Shown: one piece after another, positions 35,824 to 48,127 of the stretch
How the letters are laid out: every line of letters begins with the position of its first letter
Numbering within the stretch: position 1 is the stretch's first letter
NCBI GenBank assembly: GCA_013398055.1
Contig: VZRS01004070.1
Span: forward strand, 62,001-126,000
Length of the DNA stretch: 64,000 nucleotides
Reading direction: 5' to 3'
DNA from: Ifrita kowaldi
Lineage: Eukaryota > Chordata > Aves > Passeriformes > Cinclosomatidae
Notes under the pieces: model-generated
Database searches by the model: none
The model's input: only the letters and a program-made list of their open reading frames with translations
What the model was told of the DNA's origin: nothing
Position numbers and translations under genes: made by a program

Positions 35824-35905
35824 CCTCTTGCGAATGAGTGTTTTAAGGCCATTTAAAGAATCATAAATTGCCGGGGCGGGGAGGGGAAGGGATGAACCAC
35901 CACAC
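35824..35905. other. 82-bp insertion inside a CR1 copy
   Basis: The segment begins cctcttgcgaatgagtg and ends gatgaaccaccacac. It has no counterpart in the CR1 3' end and carries a dense G-run. No target-site duplication or transposon end was evident, so its origin is unknown. Filler DNA from repair or a small templated insertion are possibilities. Confidence 0.8.
35873..35891 (+). promoter_or_regulatory. Putative G-quadruplex motif
   Basis: Four G-runs of 4, 4, 4 and 3 bases are separated by loops of 1, 1 and 2 bases (ggggcggggaggggaaggg). This fits the strictest intramolecular G-quadruplex pattern, and short loops favour a stable parallel fold. It stands out in an otherwise AT-rich neighbourhood. 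Confidence 0.8.
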
Positions 35906-36062
35906 TGCCCCATCCCTGGAAGTGTCCAAGGCCAGGTTGGATGGGGCTTGGAGCAACCTGGTCTAGTGGAAGATGTCCCTGCCCATGGCAGGGGGGTTTA
36001 AACTAGATGGTCTTTAAGATCCCTTCCAACACAAACCATTCTAGGATTCTATGACTCTGTGA

Positions 36063-38006
36063 TATCAGCTGAGCAATATGGAATTGAACTTAGCCAGATG
36101 AATTTACTGACATATCAGCCAAGGAACATACCCTGTAGGATCCCCTGTCTATGAGCAGAAAGACCTTCTAATGGAAGTTCATGTTAGAGGAACTGACATT
36201 GGGATGTGGCTTGCTAATGTTATCCAACAGTAAATGTACCTCAAAGCTAAGTAAAATGAGTCTGCTGCTACACAGCCCCTACTACATGACTACAAAGGAG
36301 CCCATCCCTCACTGAATTTTATTTTTATTAGGTACTATAGGTTTCTTTGTGTGTCTGTGTGTGTATACTGGGAGATATTTCACTGTGTATTGAAGTGGAA
36401 GGAAGAGTTCTTTGTTTGGTATTGTTGTGTTTTTATTAATGTAATGAGCCTCTATTGCAGACTGCTATCTCCTGCGATATGATAGACACTTTCCTATACA
36501 AAGAAAAAGAAAATACAGGATAAGAGAGACAGTCTAGGGATCCGCTATAGAGAATTAGATCACTTTTCCAGAGAATTTAACATATATATGTGCATGTGTG
36601 TGTGCATAATTGTACGCAGGAGTTGTCGTGGCTGCTTTAGCGTAAGTGTCCTAGAACATTTTCTTCCTTGCTTTCACGTTTAAGAAGAAGCAAAAGTTAA
36701 AAATGTTTGGCTGTACCAAAAACTGAGCCTGCACCTCAGACAGACTTCGGTGCATCCCATATACCTCTGGGTGGAGAGCAAGGACTCGAATGCAAGCTCC
36801 GAATACTTTCCTTCTTACAGCTCCTTCTTTCTGTTGGAAAAGCAGTTTTAGTGACTTCTAGGCAAGTTTTTCTTGGAAATTCTATGACACAGACAACTGT
36901 AACACTAGAAGAAGATTTCAAGATAACAGTCTTTCAAAATAAAACCTGACACTAATCCTAAAGATAGGTTTACAGAAAAAGAAAAATCCTGACTCCCTCC
37001 CACTACTGCCTTAAAACTGCTAATCTACCGTAGAACATGTAGTTCATGTTCTCCATAGTCTATAAAATCTTGTCCTCTGAAAATTCACCAAATACTTAAA
37101 TTACACTAGGTATGAAAGTTCCAGCAGAATAGGAGATATAGAGAAGAAAATAAAAAGTGAAGTCAGAGGTAATATCGTATTTTGTCTTCTTGGGATTATG
37201 TTGGTTAGTGACATTCACATTTTGGTTCCATTAATTTTTATGAATACATATATTAATTTATATGTTTATGCAAAGGAATTTGATGTATATATGTAAAAAT
37301 ATATATATATAAGATGAAGGCATGAAAGTCCCAATTCCACAGCACAATGAAATCTGCAAAGTTATTTCATGATCCATCCAAGAATGACAGGAATAGGGTT
37401 ACACTGTGCTACACCTGTTATTTTATTGTAGCCATCCTGAAATGCCTGTTAACCTTGTCTGATAAATCACATTTTAAAATTTCTGTATGGAAGTGTTTCT
37501 GAAACAGCATAATTTAGATTTTCCATTTAGCTTCCTCAGAGGGGAGGTTGGCTGCATATATCTGCTTCCCAAATTATTCTTTTTCAAAAGAAGGCCGTGG
37601 GCAGTCAGACCACATAATGGGAGTTGTGTAATGGGAGTTACGAGGGCTAAAAAGCACCTCTAAACAAATTATACCTTTAAAAAAAAACACAGAAAAAAAT
37701 AACTCAAACAACAAAGAAACAAAAGCCATTAGTCTCATTAATTTCATAGCATTCCTGAAATAACTGACAGTAGCAAAGGGACCAGTGCTGATGAATTATT
37801 GCACTGATAAGGAGCCTAAAAGGGATGTTGCAGAGAGACATGGAAAATTAATTTATCACTTTCTTCTTTGCAAGAAGTGTGAAGCTGCACTCTTTGCACC
37901 TCTGGCTAATTATTACAGCCCTAAATTGAGGTTACAAGGAGGAATAAGGAAAAATATGTCCAAGAGAAGAGTCTGGACTGCAGAAAAGAGAGGATGGGTA
38001 TATGAA
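36063..38006. other. Unannotated non-coding stretch
   Basis: No gene recognised. Small GT-rich and TA-rich patches occur near 36345-36370, 36578-36606 and 37286-37312. Confidence 0.6.
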
Positions 38007-38054
38007 TAGATGGATGGATAGATGGATGTGTGGATGGATGGATGGATAGATAGA
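38007..38054. repeat. GGAT/GATA tetranucleotide microsatellite
   Basis: Tandem tgga/taga units with one gtgtgga interruption, about 48 bp. Confidence 0.92.
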
Positions 38055-38139
38055 CTTACTGAGAAACCTAGGAAAAGACATGGATGGAAAACTTGTGAAG
38101 TGTATTGTGTTTAAATGAAAAGGTTTTGATAGCAGAGAG

Positions 38140-39060
38140 GCTGCAGGGCTGGATTCTGTGGGAATACAGAAGCTCCCTTTTCAGTTGACTCCAAGATGGA
38201 CTTGCCACTCTTCAGAGCTGACCAAATGAGTAATGCTGGTGGTGCCTCTGTGATAACATATGGAAAAAAGGGATAAAAATGCTATTCAGTGAGAGAGGGG
38301 GTTGGGAAAAATGCGAGAGAAACAGCCCTGCAGACATGGAGGTCAGTGAGGGAGAGGGAGGAGGTGCTCCAGGCACTGGAGCTGAGATTCCTGTACAACC
38401 CATGATGAAGACCAAAATGAGGCAGCTGTGCCCCTGCAGCCAATGGAGGTCCATGGTGGAACAGGCTTCTGTCAGGGACAGTGGCTTATGGAGAGGAGCC
38501 CACAAGATCAGGTTTTCTGGAAGTGTCATTGACCCGTGAGAGACCAACCCATACTTGAGCTGCCTGTTCCTTAAGGACTGCAGCCCATGATAAAAAGCTC
38601 TCTGAAGCAGTCCTTGGAGCCAATGGGAAGAACCCACCTTGGAGTGGTTCATGCAGAACTGACTATGTCCTGTGGGAGGGACACCATGCTGGAGCAGGGG
38701 AACAGCATGAGGAAGGAGGAAGTGTTATGGGCTGACTGCAGCTCCCTTCCATCCCTCCGCACTGCTCAGGGAGGAAGCAGTGGAAAGGTCATGAGGGAAG
38801 TTGAGCCTCGGAGGAAAGGAGGAGTAAGTATATGGTGATTTTAGATTTATTTATCACCATCTTATTTTGGTATTAATTATCAAGAAATTAAATTAGTTTC
38901 CCCAAGAAAAGTCTCTTTTGCCTGTGAAGGTACATGGTGGGTGATCTCCCTTGTCTGTATCTCAGCCCATGAATTTTTGCTGTATTTTCTCCCATCTTGA
39001 TGAGGAAGAGAGGGCATCTTGGTCAGCTCATGGTGGTAAACCATGGTCAAGCTACAATAT
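38140..39060 (+). mobile_element. Long endogenous-retrovirus-type LTR, plus strand, probably solo
   Basis: I recognise an avian LTR family by its ordered blocks. First is ggtggtgcctctgtgataac, next to an A-rich TATA-like region. Then come gagagaaacagccctgcaga and ggtgctccaggcactggagc. A series of ctgcagcc/catgctggagcagg modules follows at 38420-38705. The aattaaattagtttccccaa polyadenylation-site region is next, and then gtgatctcccttgtctgtat. The end, tggtcaagctacaata, stands where intact copies end caacccaccaca. The 5' limit is uncertain by several tens of bases. No internal retroviral coding sequence adjoins it. The antisense 146-codon frame (38212-38652) is a by-product of GC-rich modules. 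Confidence 0.8.
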
Positions 39061-42000
39061 TATGTCGATTAAAACCTTGCCATTTGGTTCCCAGAGGCCT
39101 TCTCTTAGTGGACAGCAAAGAAACAACCTGAGGGATAAATTGTCTTTTTCAGCTGACTCACTGGAAAAGCCAGGCAGGTAGGAGGCCCCAGCCTCCCTAC
39201 CCCTCTGAAGACAGACTTCATGAAGACAGATCTGTGCACCCTTAGTCCCTGTTTCCCACATATACAAAGTGATCACAGAGAACATCTGCACTGCTACACA
39301 TCAAGACTATGTTCTACAAGCAGACTTGCAGCTCTTGAAGGGTTATTGCTTCCTATCTTACCTGGAGTTTGGGTGTGTTTGAAGACTTTTTTTGTAGCTC
39401 CCGCCTTGCAGCAGGTGTCATGGATAGAGCCAAGGAAGAGAGTACTCTGGAAGGGTTGCACAATTTGGTAAAATTTGAATTTCACTGAAAGACCATTTTG
39501 CCTATAACCAGCAGTAGATACTGGGTGCTGAGGGAAAAGCAAAAGGACAAGACAAGCATGGAGCTGTCTTTGCTCCAGTTACTGATGATCTGCAGCTCAG
39601 GAAATGCCAGAGCCAGAGTAGGTTTCTGTACATCTAGGAATCATCAAGGTTCCCTTTATAGTCAACAGAAATAATTAGGCTTTTCTAAGACCTAATTATC
39701 TCACCATAAGGCAGCTATTTGAAATCAGTCAAACTAATCATTCCCTAGGAGGACTTCTTTCTTTCTTGTGACTGTAAGGAAGAGAAGGTGAAAATGTGCT
39801 TGCATGCAGATGTCAGCCCTGGAGATGAGTGAAAGTGAGGTGGGATGACTCCTCACTTTCTGTGAGAGCTGTAGGTGGGCAGGCAGCAGGGTGGAGATAA
39901 ACCTTCTTGGAACCCCAAATGTTCAAATCAGAGCGGAACTTGCAGTATAATGATTTCCAATGGCTTCCCTACACTGGTGCAAAACATCGAGCAATATTTC
40001 AAAGCCATCCTTGCCCTGACCACATCACAGAAAAACTGGTAAAAATAGATATATATTGTCTACAGAAAATATACAAAGTATGTCTTTCTGTAAAGTAGGT
40101 GGGGAATGAATAGCAAATTGGCAGAGTACCCTGTGAGGAGTACACAACTGTGCTATTCCTTGAACTTGCATGGGGTGCATGACAGGGATCTGTGTTTCAT
40201 AATTCATCTGAGACTTTGTCTGCACTCATGGCAGAGAGGAGATCAGACATCTTCAAACTCTGCTGTTCCATTAGTAGTTCCTCTGATCAGCACTAGTTTC
40301 CCTTCACTCCCTCCCTCCTTTCCTCTGTGTACTTCATGAGAATTAAAGAGTGAAATTCCCTCTTCCTTAGCTCTGAGCTGCAGGAGGGCTCACTTTCCCA
40401 ACCAAAGGATGCACAGTATGGGGGTATGCTCTGCTGATCTTCTCCTTTTGAATGGCTTTTGAAAGCTGATTATGTGATTTGAGCAGAATTTCGCTCTAGG
40501 ACTTTTCAGGATCTGCTGTCTGGTGAGTTTTGTACATGGGTGATTAGAAAACAAATATTTGGAGCCAGGTGGCTTGTTGCAGAAAAAAATGTTGATATAA
40601 ATGAGGAAAAAGAGCCATTATTTTAAAGTTTGCTTTCTCTCCTGTGGCTAATTCACCCAATTATAAGCTGATGACTGTTTGCTTGGTTCAGGAAATGGGT
40701 CAATGAAAGGTTTCCTACAGGCATGAAGAAAAACTTGCACTTACTTTAGATAAAGAAAAACAAGCAAAAAAAAAAAATTTCCACCAGCAAATTGTCAACA
40801 GAGGGAAGTCCAGACAGTTCAGCATTGCTGTCCTCCAGAGATCTCACTTGTAAAATAAGCTCTGGAAGTTTGAAACTGTCCTTTAATTGTGTGTTTGGGA
40901 AATGCCTAAAACTCTGGATTCTCAACCCACATATGAACTTTTAGGTAGTTGCAACGTGGGAATAATATGATAACAAATTAAGTATCTGCATTCTTGTTGG
41001 ACAGCATAAGTGGGATTCAATTCACTGAAGTGAGACTTTTGTTTGCCTTCAGCTTTGACTGGCAAAGCAAGACTAACTTGATTAGTCCAGAGGCAAATGC
41101 CACATTGGGGTGTGTGGATAGGACAAGTGGCTTTGAACTGAATGCTTGTTCATATTTTCTTGGCTTCATTCAAACCTAAAAAATCCACAGCAGTAAGAAA
41201 GAACAAAAAAATTAAAATAATATTTCTCTGGCATGATTTAAAAAGCTTGGCTAGTTTTCAAGTGAATGCAACAATAATCCAAGCCCATAAAAGATGAACA
41301 GAAATGTGAAGATGCTGAGAAACAATACACTCCCTCACCATGATTTCAGCTGCCACCTTTGCTCTCCCCTGTACCAACTCTCACTCTGCAGTCTCAAAGG
41401 TCATTCACAAGTTTGTCTCAAATCTATTCACCTCTGTAAAATCCGTGTGTACAGAATTAAACTCTTTAGTTCACTAAAGCACACCAAGGTGAAGATAACT
41501 GTAATTGTACATAATTAACTTCTTTTTCCCTGTTCCTTAATAGTTGAGATTATGGATGTTGTTTCCACAGTTTGCAGTAATGAAGCCTGAACTCTCACTT
41601 TCTTAAAAAAATAGGCTATAATAAGGCAGCTGCTAGATGGCTGCAAAAAAATCTTCTAGAAATCTGTGTCTGTGCAGATAATTCCACCTTCCAGTAGAGG
41701 TGGGAGGTTTCTTCTCCACAACTATGCCTTGCAGGCTAGACTCAAGTAGATGCAAGTCGATCATGAAAAAGCATCATAGAAATGGGTAGTTCAAGTCAGT
41801 TAATTTACCTAAAATCACTGAAACCTACTGCATACACCTCAATGTGTCAAGAAGTCATATCAAAATCCCATAGATTGCTCCAGAGCATCAGAAGCTGTGG
41901 GAGGTGTTCCTCTGAGCTCAGTGACTGGCCAATTTCGGTAGCTTTACTTCTTCCTGATCATCCTCAAGGTCTTTTTAGTCAAAACAAGATCATTAAACAT

Positions 42001-42115
42001 TTAATTTGACATTTATTACTTTTAAATATTCATAAGAAATTGAATATTAAGGACACACCTCCTGCAGTATTCAAACCTGACTGAACCTCTTGCTGTATGC
42101 ACATGAAAGCCAAGG
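39061..42115. other. Unannotated non-coding stretch
   Basis: No gene or clear repeat was recognised in about 3 kb between two LTRs. Short frames (39220-39471, 39294-39542, 41294-41518) lack known features. Confidence 0.6.
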
Positions 42116-42949
42116 TGTACTAGTTTGAAAGCAAACCAGTGAGAGACTCAAAATCAGGACTACAATTTAGTAGGAAAATTAAAAAATAAATGCAGCAGCA
42201 CAGAAACACTGACAGAGTCAGGGTACGACCTGACACCCTGTTGGTGTCAGGGTGGTGGTAGCAGTCCAACTAAATGGTGGCTGCAGTCCTCCTGAAGTGA
42301 TAGATGTGGTTCTGTTGATGCTGTGATCCTGTTGAAGGGTCTGGTCTTCTTCTGAAGATCCAGTAGTAGTAATGTAGCTCTTGTCCTCTGGGAGTCCAGT
42401 AGGTAAAGGCTGCTCGTGCTGTTCCCAACCCCAGATTATATCCAGGTGGGAATGCTTGGCTCTTCCCCGCTGGGCGAAGCATCTCATAATGGGATGATGT
42501 AATTCTATGAGCCACGCAGTGGGTCCTTGATTGCCCATTAAACAGAGGTAGCCCCCAGAGGGAGTTATCAGGGATGAGTAGGAGATAAGGAACTCTGCCC
42601 CACCTGCTTTAACAGCTTGTGGAGATGATAATAGAATACATGCTTTTGGTTACATCTTACATTGTAACCTAGGACACAATGTAAGAGCACCAGGCAGAGC
42701 TGTGGCATGTTTTGTGCAGATTCTTTTTGTGACTAGAAGAAATTAACTTCCTGTCTTCTGGAAGAGCTGATGGGGCAGCTGGAGTTGTCCTTCTCTAATG
42801 AGATCACCTTGTGGCATCCATCTAGGAGATCTCTCTGACCAAAGGAGTTTGTTTAAATAATACTAAAACCGTAACATACTTTGCTGTGTTGATGGTGGGC
42901 TTCCAACACACAAGAGTGTTTTGGCCAGCACAGAACCTAAACTACAACA
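42116..42949 (-). mobile_element. Solo LTR of an avian endogenous retrovirus family, minus strand
   Basis: The plus strand starts tgtactagtttgaaagcaaa and ends acctaaactacaaca, giving TG...CA termini over about 834 bp. Read on the minus strand, it runs from tgttgtagtttaggttctgt through cattatgagatgcttcgccc to a TATA-like ggatataatc at 42443-42434. It continues through aggatcacagcatcaacaga and ccaccctgacaccaacaggg to the T-rich tttattttttaattttccta region before the end. I recognise this order from a common bird LTR family. Five-base flanks (caagg and tagtc) do not match, so no target-site duplication is demonstrable. Open frames inside it are incidental. Confidence 0.8.
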
Positions 42950-45089
42950 TAGTCTGGAACCTGGGCATAAGAAGTTAAGTAAAAAACCTAAGGCTCCCAT
43001 GATTTATACTGGCAAACAAATGAATTGCTGGAATACAAACGTTGCATAAAGCCTAATTTGCCTTCAACCCATCTCCAAGCAAGCTACGCCAAATGCCATG
43101 ATGAAATGAGGATGGAATCAAGGAATCAAGATATGAAATTATCTCTCTGGCTTTATTGCAACATTTTCCATGAAATTGTATTCTTCTACTCTGTTTTTTT
43201 ATTATCACTCTTTTAGTGCTCTCATATTATCTAGCTGATTAAGAAGTATTTTCCCTTCATTATGAAACCAGCACTCACATGCCCAATAGCTTTTTCATTG
43301 CAATAATAATAAAAAAGGATCGTTAGAAAAAATGCATGAAATAATATCACAATTTTTTTTCTCTGATGAACAGTAGACTATTTAAATGACTGGGATGATG
43401 TTCTCAAGATTATGAAAAGTAGGTTCTAAGCAGTGGAAAAGAGGATGGGTGCATGCTAGAGTAGGCATGAAAACTGAAAATGATTAATCCCGGAAGGTGA
43501 ATCTAACAAGAACAGAAATCAAAAAATATTCTACTTTAAAAGTTGTTTGCTACAATCAGATTATGGGATTCCCTATAAGATTTCTAAACCTTTTCAAATA
43601 ACTGCAAATGAAATTCCAGAGAATGCTGGTATGGATGATTTTACAGGCAGCTATTTTGTTTTAGCACATAATTATATGTAATTTGTCTAAATATTTTGTT
43701 AATTGTTTATATTCTTAACATATTGCGGTGTGAGCATTCCTTTTCAGTGTTTTCCATTTATCCTTTAAATAGGACAGAAAAAGTCATGTCTGGGTTCCTC
43801 TTGTAGATAAACTCCTTTTGTACATAATAACTTAATTCCCTTGGCTTAAAACACCTCAAGTTACAAACCATGTGCATTCTTCAGGGAACACATACACGCC
43901 CACATGCAGAATATATCAGATGCATTTACTTTAAAATAATCCTGTAATTTTTTCCGAGCACTGACAGATTTTTATTTAAAAAAAAAAACAAAAACAACAA
44001 AAACCAACAAAACCAAACAAAACTGTTCCCAGGAAGCATTTTGATAAGAGCTTTACGTTGATTACTTTTTATATCCGGTGTCCTGTTTGGCTGATAAGCT
44101 CCCAATCTCCATCCTCTCACATTGTTGTATCTTTCTGTGCTGAACCCATCTACTCAATGTCATCTCACAGTTGCTGGAGTGGCCGTGGCGGTGGAGGGGG
44201 AGCAGAGAAGAAACATGAGGGTGGCGCAGTCCAGCACCAAATCAGAGATTAGGGGTCAGTCTGCCCACACAGATAACCGCTACACTCTCAGGAATTAAAT
44301 TTGTTAATCTTTGGAATGCTGTTCATCTTTCATTAATCATATAAGCTATAGCAGAGCCTTTGATCTAAATGCAGTGTAGCCAGAAACCTGCTGCTTCTTT
44401 TGGCTCTGATCTATGAATTTGAGTTGTCAAGAAGAATGCCCTCCCCCCTTCTCTTATACCTGTCTCCTAACAGTATCCTACTCTGTTTGCAAAGAAGTGG
44501 GATGATTTCATGCCTAAATCATATGCTGGTGTTTCAGCAGTCTGCATTTGGTGCACAGCCCTTGGCAAAAGCTGTCTACCATTACCAGCAGAAAGGTGAG
44601 ATTCTGTTGATTGACAGGAGTCTATTCACTGCTGATCTCTGCTGGACAGTATCTGAAGTGCTTTCTTTGGTAGGGTCACCTCTATCAACTTGGCTCCGAC
44701 AAAAGCATGCTATTCCCAAAAGAGGATTTAGTCCTGTCCTGAGTTATGTCAATTCCAAAATGCATGGCTTTCTTAATGCATAATTGGAATTGTTTGCTGG
44801 TCTGTATTTTGTAAATATATGATATGAAAGCAGTGTGAAATTAAATCACAGGATCTCAAACACCACTGGCACTCTGAAATACAGTCATTATATTGTTATG
44901 GATTGATGTGGATTATTGAAACAATCAAAATGCAGTTAGATTAGATAAGTAGTGAAAAAGAAAAAAAAAAAGGGGAAAAAGCAACCAAACTCATTGTATG
45001 TGCACTTATGCCACAAAATCCCTGCAGATATTACCTTGGTACAGCTTTACTGGTTTCTGAGCAACTCAAAACTTCTTTAAAGGGATCAC
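42950..45089. other. Unannotated non-coding stretch
   Basis: No gene identified. An A-rich (AAAAC-like) patch lies at 43978-44023. The plus-strand frame 44400-44783 is 127 codons long, the longest outside repeats in this part, but has no recognisable domain and I cannot support it as a gene. Confidence 0.55.
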
Positions 45090-45290
45090 GCAAAGAGGCC
45101 CGGCTGGCCAAAAAGTGGTCACAGCACCAAGCCTGACAGAGTTCAAGAAGCATTTGGACAATGCTCTCAGGTACGTGGTGTGATTCTGGAGGCTGTCCTG
45201 TGCTGGGCCAGGAGTTGGACTCGCTGATCTTTGTGGGTCCTTTCCAACAGAGGATGTTCTATCATTCTGTAATTCTGTGATTCCAGCCCC
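45090..45290 (+). mobile_element. CR1 LINE 3' end, second subfamily
   Basis: It reads gcaccaagcctgacagagtt, caagaagcatttggacaatg, ctctcaggtacgtggtgtga and ggccaggagttggactcgct. It ends ggatgttctatcattctgta with further degenerate ATTCTGTG repeats. It is the same subfamily as the copy at 17283-17480. Confidence 0.9.
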
Positions 45291-46159
45291 ATCGCTGATT
45301 CCGCTTTTTTGAAATGTGCCATGCATAGGGCAGGATGACAGGGTCAAGGAGATGAAGAGATAGGAGAGAGAGAAAGAACGTATTATCGAAAATTGAGGAA
45401 GAGGAAAAGTAGTACAGATATATGTTACAGCACTAAATAAACCGAGCTGGTGCCTTTCAACATAGATGCTGAGATGGAAAATGGTCTGAGACTGACTCAA
45501 CTCATCAGCTTCTGACACCCAAAGGATGCTCCACTCCTGCTTGTGCACTTTCTGCCATCTTCATGAAGCTTCAGCCTTGTCTCCTGTTCCACCAGAGGCA
45601 AGCTCTGTATTCCAAACTGTCCCCCTTAACTGTGAGCTATTCTTATCAAATGTTTTCTCTCCCATCTTTCCTGTACAGATAGAAGTGCTGTTCCTCTAAG
45701 AAGACTGAATCTTGATATTTAATTCCATATTTTGAACTATGTTCTTTAAAGATTCGCTTCTTTGATCATATTCAGCAGCTATAATAAATAGAGGTCCTTG
45801 CTAGAACACTGGTTCACGGAAAATATATATGTGTGCAGTGTCTTACATTTTCAAGTAATATAATCAATATTAATTGTTGTACTGTAAAGTAGGATTTATT
45901 CTTCACTGTGAATGGAATGGAATGGAATATGAGTTTCACTAAATCTTCTCTATTTCAGTACAATACAACAAAAGCCAAATTAAACTGCAGCTTTGAGACT
46001 TTCTGCAGATGGTATAAAAGGAATACATAAGAACGTAGGGAAAAAAAAGTCTGTTTCAAAAGTGTCAAAATATAATTCAACATGTTTAGAGTGTCCTTGT
46101 AGAATGGCAGATAAATAGAAAATATAATCAATTGATTCATGAGACAGAGTTGGGATCAT
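45291..46159. other. Unannotated non-coding stretch
   Basis: No gene seen. Fewer than four GGAAT units occur at 45911-45928. A 160-codon minus frame (45066-45548) overlaps the CR1 copy in antisense and is not considered coding. Confidence 0.6.
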
Positions 46160-46325
46160 CAGGTTTACACTTTGCTCTGACACTGTTTCTCTAAGTGACT
46201 TCTGGTGAAGCCAGTTAGTTTCCCCATGGCCCAGTTTCCCAGTCATAAAACAAGGAACAGTTCTGTTCCTACAGTACCTAGCAGTTGTGAAGATCATTTC
46301 TACAAAATTCTTGGATAAACACAGA
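46160..46325 (+). mobile_element. Possible MIR-like SINE remnant
   Basis: Blocks follow MIR order: aagtgacttctggtgaagcc, agttagtttccccatggccc, agtttcccagtcataaaaca, then tacctagcagttgtgaagat. They resemble the gtgaccttgggcaagtcact, cctcagtttcc, catctgtaaaatgggg and cctcatagggttgttgtgaggat parts of MIR. It is old, diverged and called by eye. Confidence 0.5.
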
Positions 46326-47210
46326 GGCATAAGAGTCCTGTAAGGTTGGCAGTGTGTTTTTGCAGTTTGCCTGAATCAAGGAGAGACAAGATGATGTGAA
46401 GAACAGAGGTGTTGAAAATCCTTTTGGAGGACTGATTTCATTCTGCCTTGAATGTTTATAGCACCTTCAAATTTGGAAGAAACTAAGGGATAGGTTGATT
46501 TTTTTAAAAATATCTGAAGTATATTTGTTAGTTGGGAAAAAAACTTTCCAAATGTTCAGGGATACTGACTTAGTGTTTCTTTTACTGAATCAGCAGCCTA
46601 AACCCATGTGTTTGGAATATGGTTATTTCTCATCTCTATTTTCTTTGGGATGCTGTCCTACAGTCTTTCTCGTGTAATAATTCACTATGAAATTATTGAT
46701 CTTTTATGAGACTAAGGTAAAACCCAAAATGGGAAACTAGGAGTTGCTGTAATAAAGAAATGTGAAAGGACAAAGAAAGGGAGAGAAGTGAAAAAAAAGA
46801 ATGAGAAGAAAAGCACAAAGAGAATGATGAAGAATAAAAAAGCTGTGATTTTGGAGGTGAAAATGCTTTTGAAAAATGGGGTAATTGATAAGATACATTT
46901 GCTGTTCACTGGGATAATGATTTACTTTTCATCTTTACACAAGGCTTTCATTTGTAATAGGGCATGACTGACTCTCAGTGGCAGCATGGTTAGTGTCAAT
47001 GCTATGTCACCGTGGTTCACTGACCCCAATCCAGAAATATTATTCACCCTTCTCTGAACAAAACAGTTTAAAATTGCTGACAAATCATAGTAAGTTCTAT
47101 GAACCCATGGAATTTATGAAATTCCATCAGTTTCCTCTTCAGAAGGACAAGGTCCTAAATAAAACAATGAAAACTATGGCTGGGGAAAAAAAATCTCATA
47201 TAATGATGGA
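46326..47210. other. Unannotated AT-rich stretch
   Basis: No gene or repeat recognised. There is a purine-rich patch at 46745-46845. Confidence 0.6.
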
Positions 47211-47335
47211 ATCATAGAATGGTTTGGGTTGGAAGGGATTTAAAGATCACCTCTTTTCAATCCCCACCCCTGACACAGGCAGGGACATCTTCTATTAGAC
47301 CAGGCTGTTCAAATCCCCATCCTTGAAATCTCAAG
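47211..47335 (-). mobile_element. CR1 LINE 3' end, minus strand
   Basis: The plus strand reads atcatagaatggtttgggtt, ggaagggatttaaagatcac, caggcagggacatcttctat and tagaccaggctgttcaaatc. It is truncated after about 125 bp. Confidence 0.9.
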
Positions 47336-48127
47336 TATGAATATTTTGGAATTATAAAAGGCATCAGTCCAGGTTGAGATCTGAATGATCCACAAATCAG
47401 GGCAATGCATCTGAGTATACTAATCTAGTCCTTATATTTACAATATTTTATTAATCTCTCTTCTGTATTTACATATGCAAGAGAAAAAAATCAAACCATT
47501 TTAATTTTGTTGTATAGTAGGCAAGCTTTTATTATAATTATTGTTTTGAAACAAGAATTGGCCTTTTTTTTTTCTTCCTGAATTTTGCATTTGCACCTTT
47601 TGCATACCACCCAGGCAGCTCTCATGTAAATTTCAACTTCAGAAAAGGTAGAGATAGTTGTCTCTTCTTGGAAATGACAGACAGCAAAGCTTAAATCTCT
47701 TCCTTCAGCAGCCTCCTTGTTAGACAGAGGGAAATTCACACAATCGCTCTCCTGGTACATTATAACATGTTAGACGATCAGAGGTGAATCCTTGGCAATT
47801 ACATCCAGAAAAGATTCAGGCACCTAATACCTTACACTGAATTTTAGTGCTGACATCCTTTTGAGCCATTCAGAAATCAAATCAAGTAACAAGCTGTTGA
47901 CACGGCACAGAGCAGAGTGGCACAGGGACACCAGACTTGGAAAACTGCATGGAATCCGACGTTTCTAGGACTGTTTCAACACTGTGGCCCACCCACAGTG
48001 CAGCTAGGGATGTATCCATGTGACTCACAGAACCAGAGCAGAAACTGGAATGAGGGCTACTCGTTCCCACAGGGTTCCCATGTCCCTGAGCCACATGCTT
48101 TACCTCTGGCCATCTGGAACTTCATTT
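47336..48127. other. Unannotated non-coding stretch
   Basis: No gene or repeat recognised. Confidence 0.6.

Larger units (their letters stand above)
35710..36062 (+). mobile_element. CR1 LINE 3' end, interrupted by an insertion
   Basis: The left part runs from caagggggaatgacattaaa to ggcacaggctgcccagaag. The right part runs from tgccccatccctggaagtgt to cattctaggattctatgact. The two are contiguous in normal copies (…agaagctgtggctgccccatcc…), but here 82 bp of unrelated sequence separates them. Without that insert the copy is about 271 bp and well preserved. Confidence 0.93.

Noticed and set aside
37600..37650. Direct repeat aatgggagtt seen twice
   Set aside because: Too short and isolated to be a target-site duplication or a meaningful repeat.
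38212..38652. 146-codon minus-strand frame
   Set aside because: It is antisense to the GC-rich modules of an LTR, with no domain or conservation evidence.
42218..42538. 106-codon minus-strand frame
   Set aside because: It lies wholly inside a non-coding LTR, and frame openness there is incidental.
44400..44783. 127-codon plus-strand frame outside known repeats
   Set aside because: It has no domain, splice context or family resemblance. A frame of this length can arise by chance in 64 kb.
45066..45548. 160-codon minus-strand frame, the longest in the window
   Set aside because: Its C-terminal part is antisense to a CR1 3' end, and the rest has no recognisable motif.
45911..45928. GGAAT repeats resembling pericentromeric satellite
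   Set aside because: There are fewer than four units and no array, so it is a chance short repeat.
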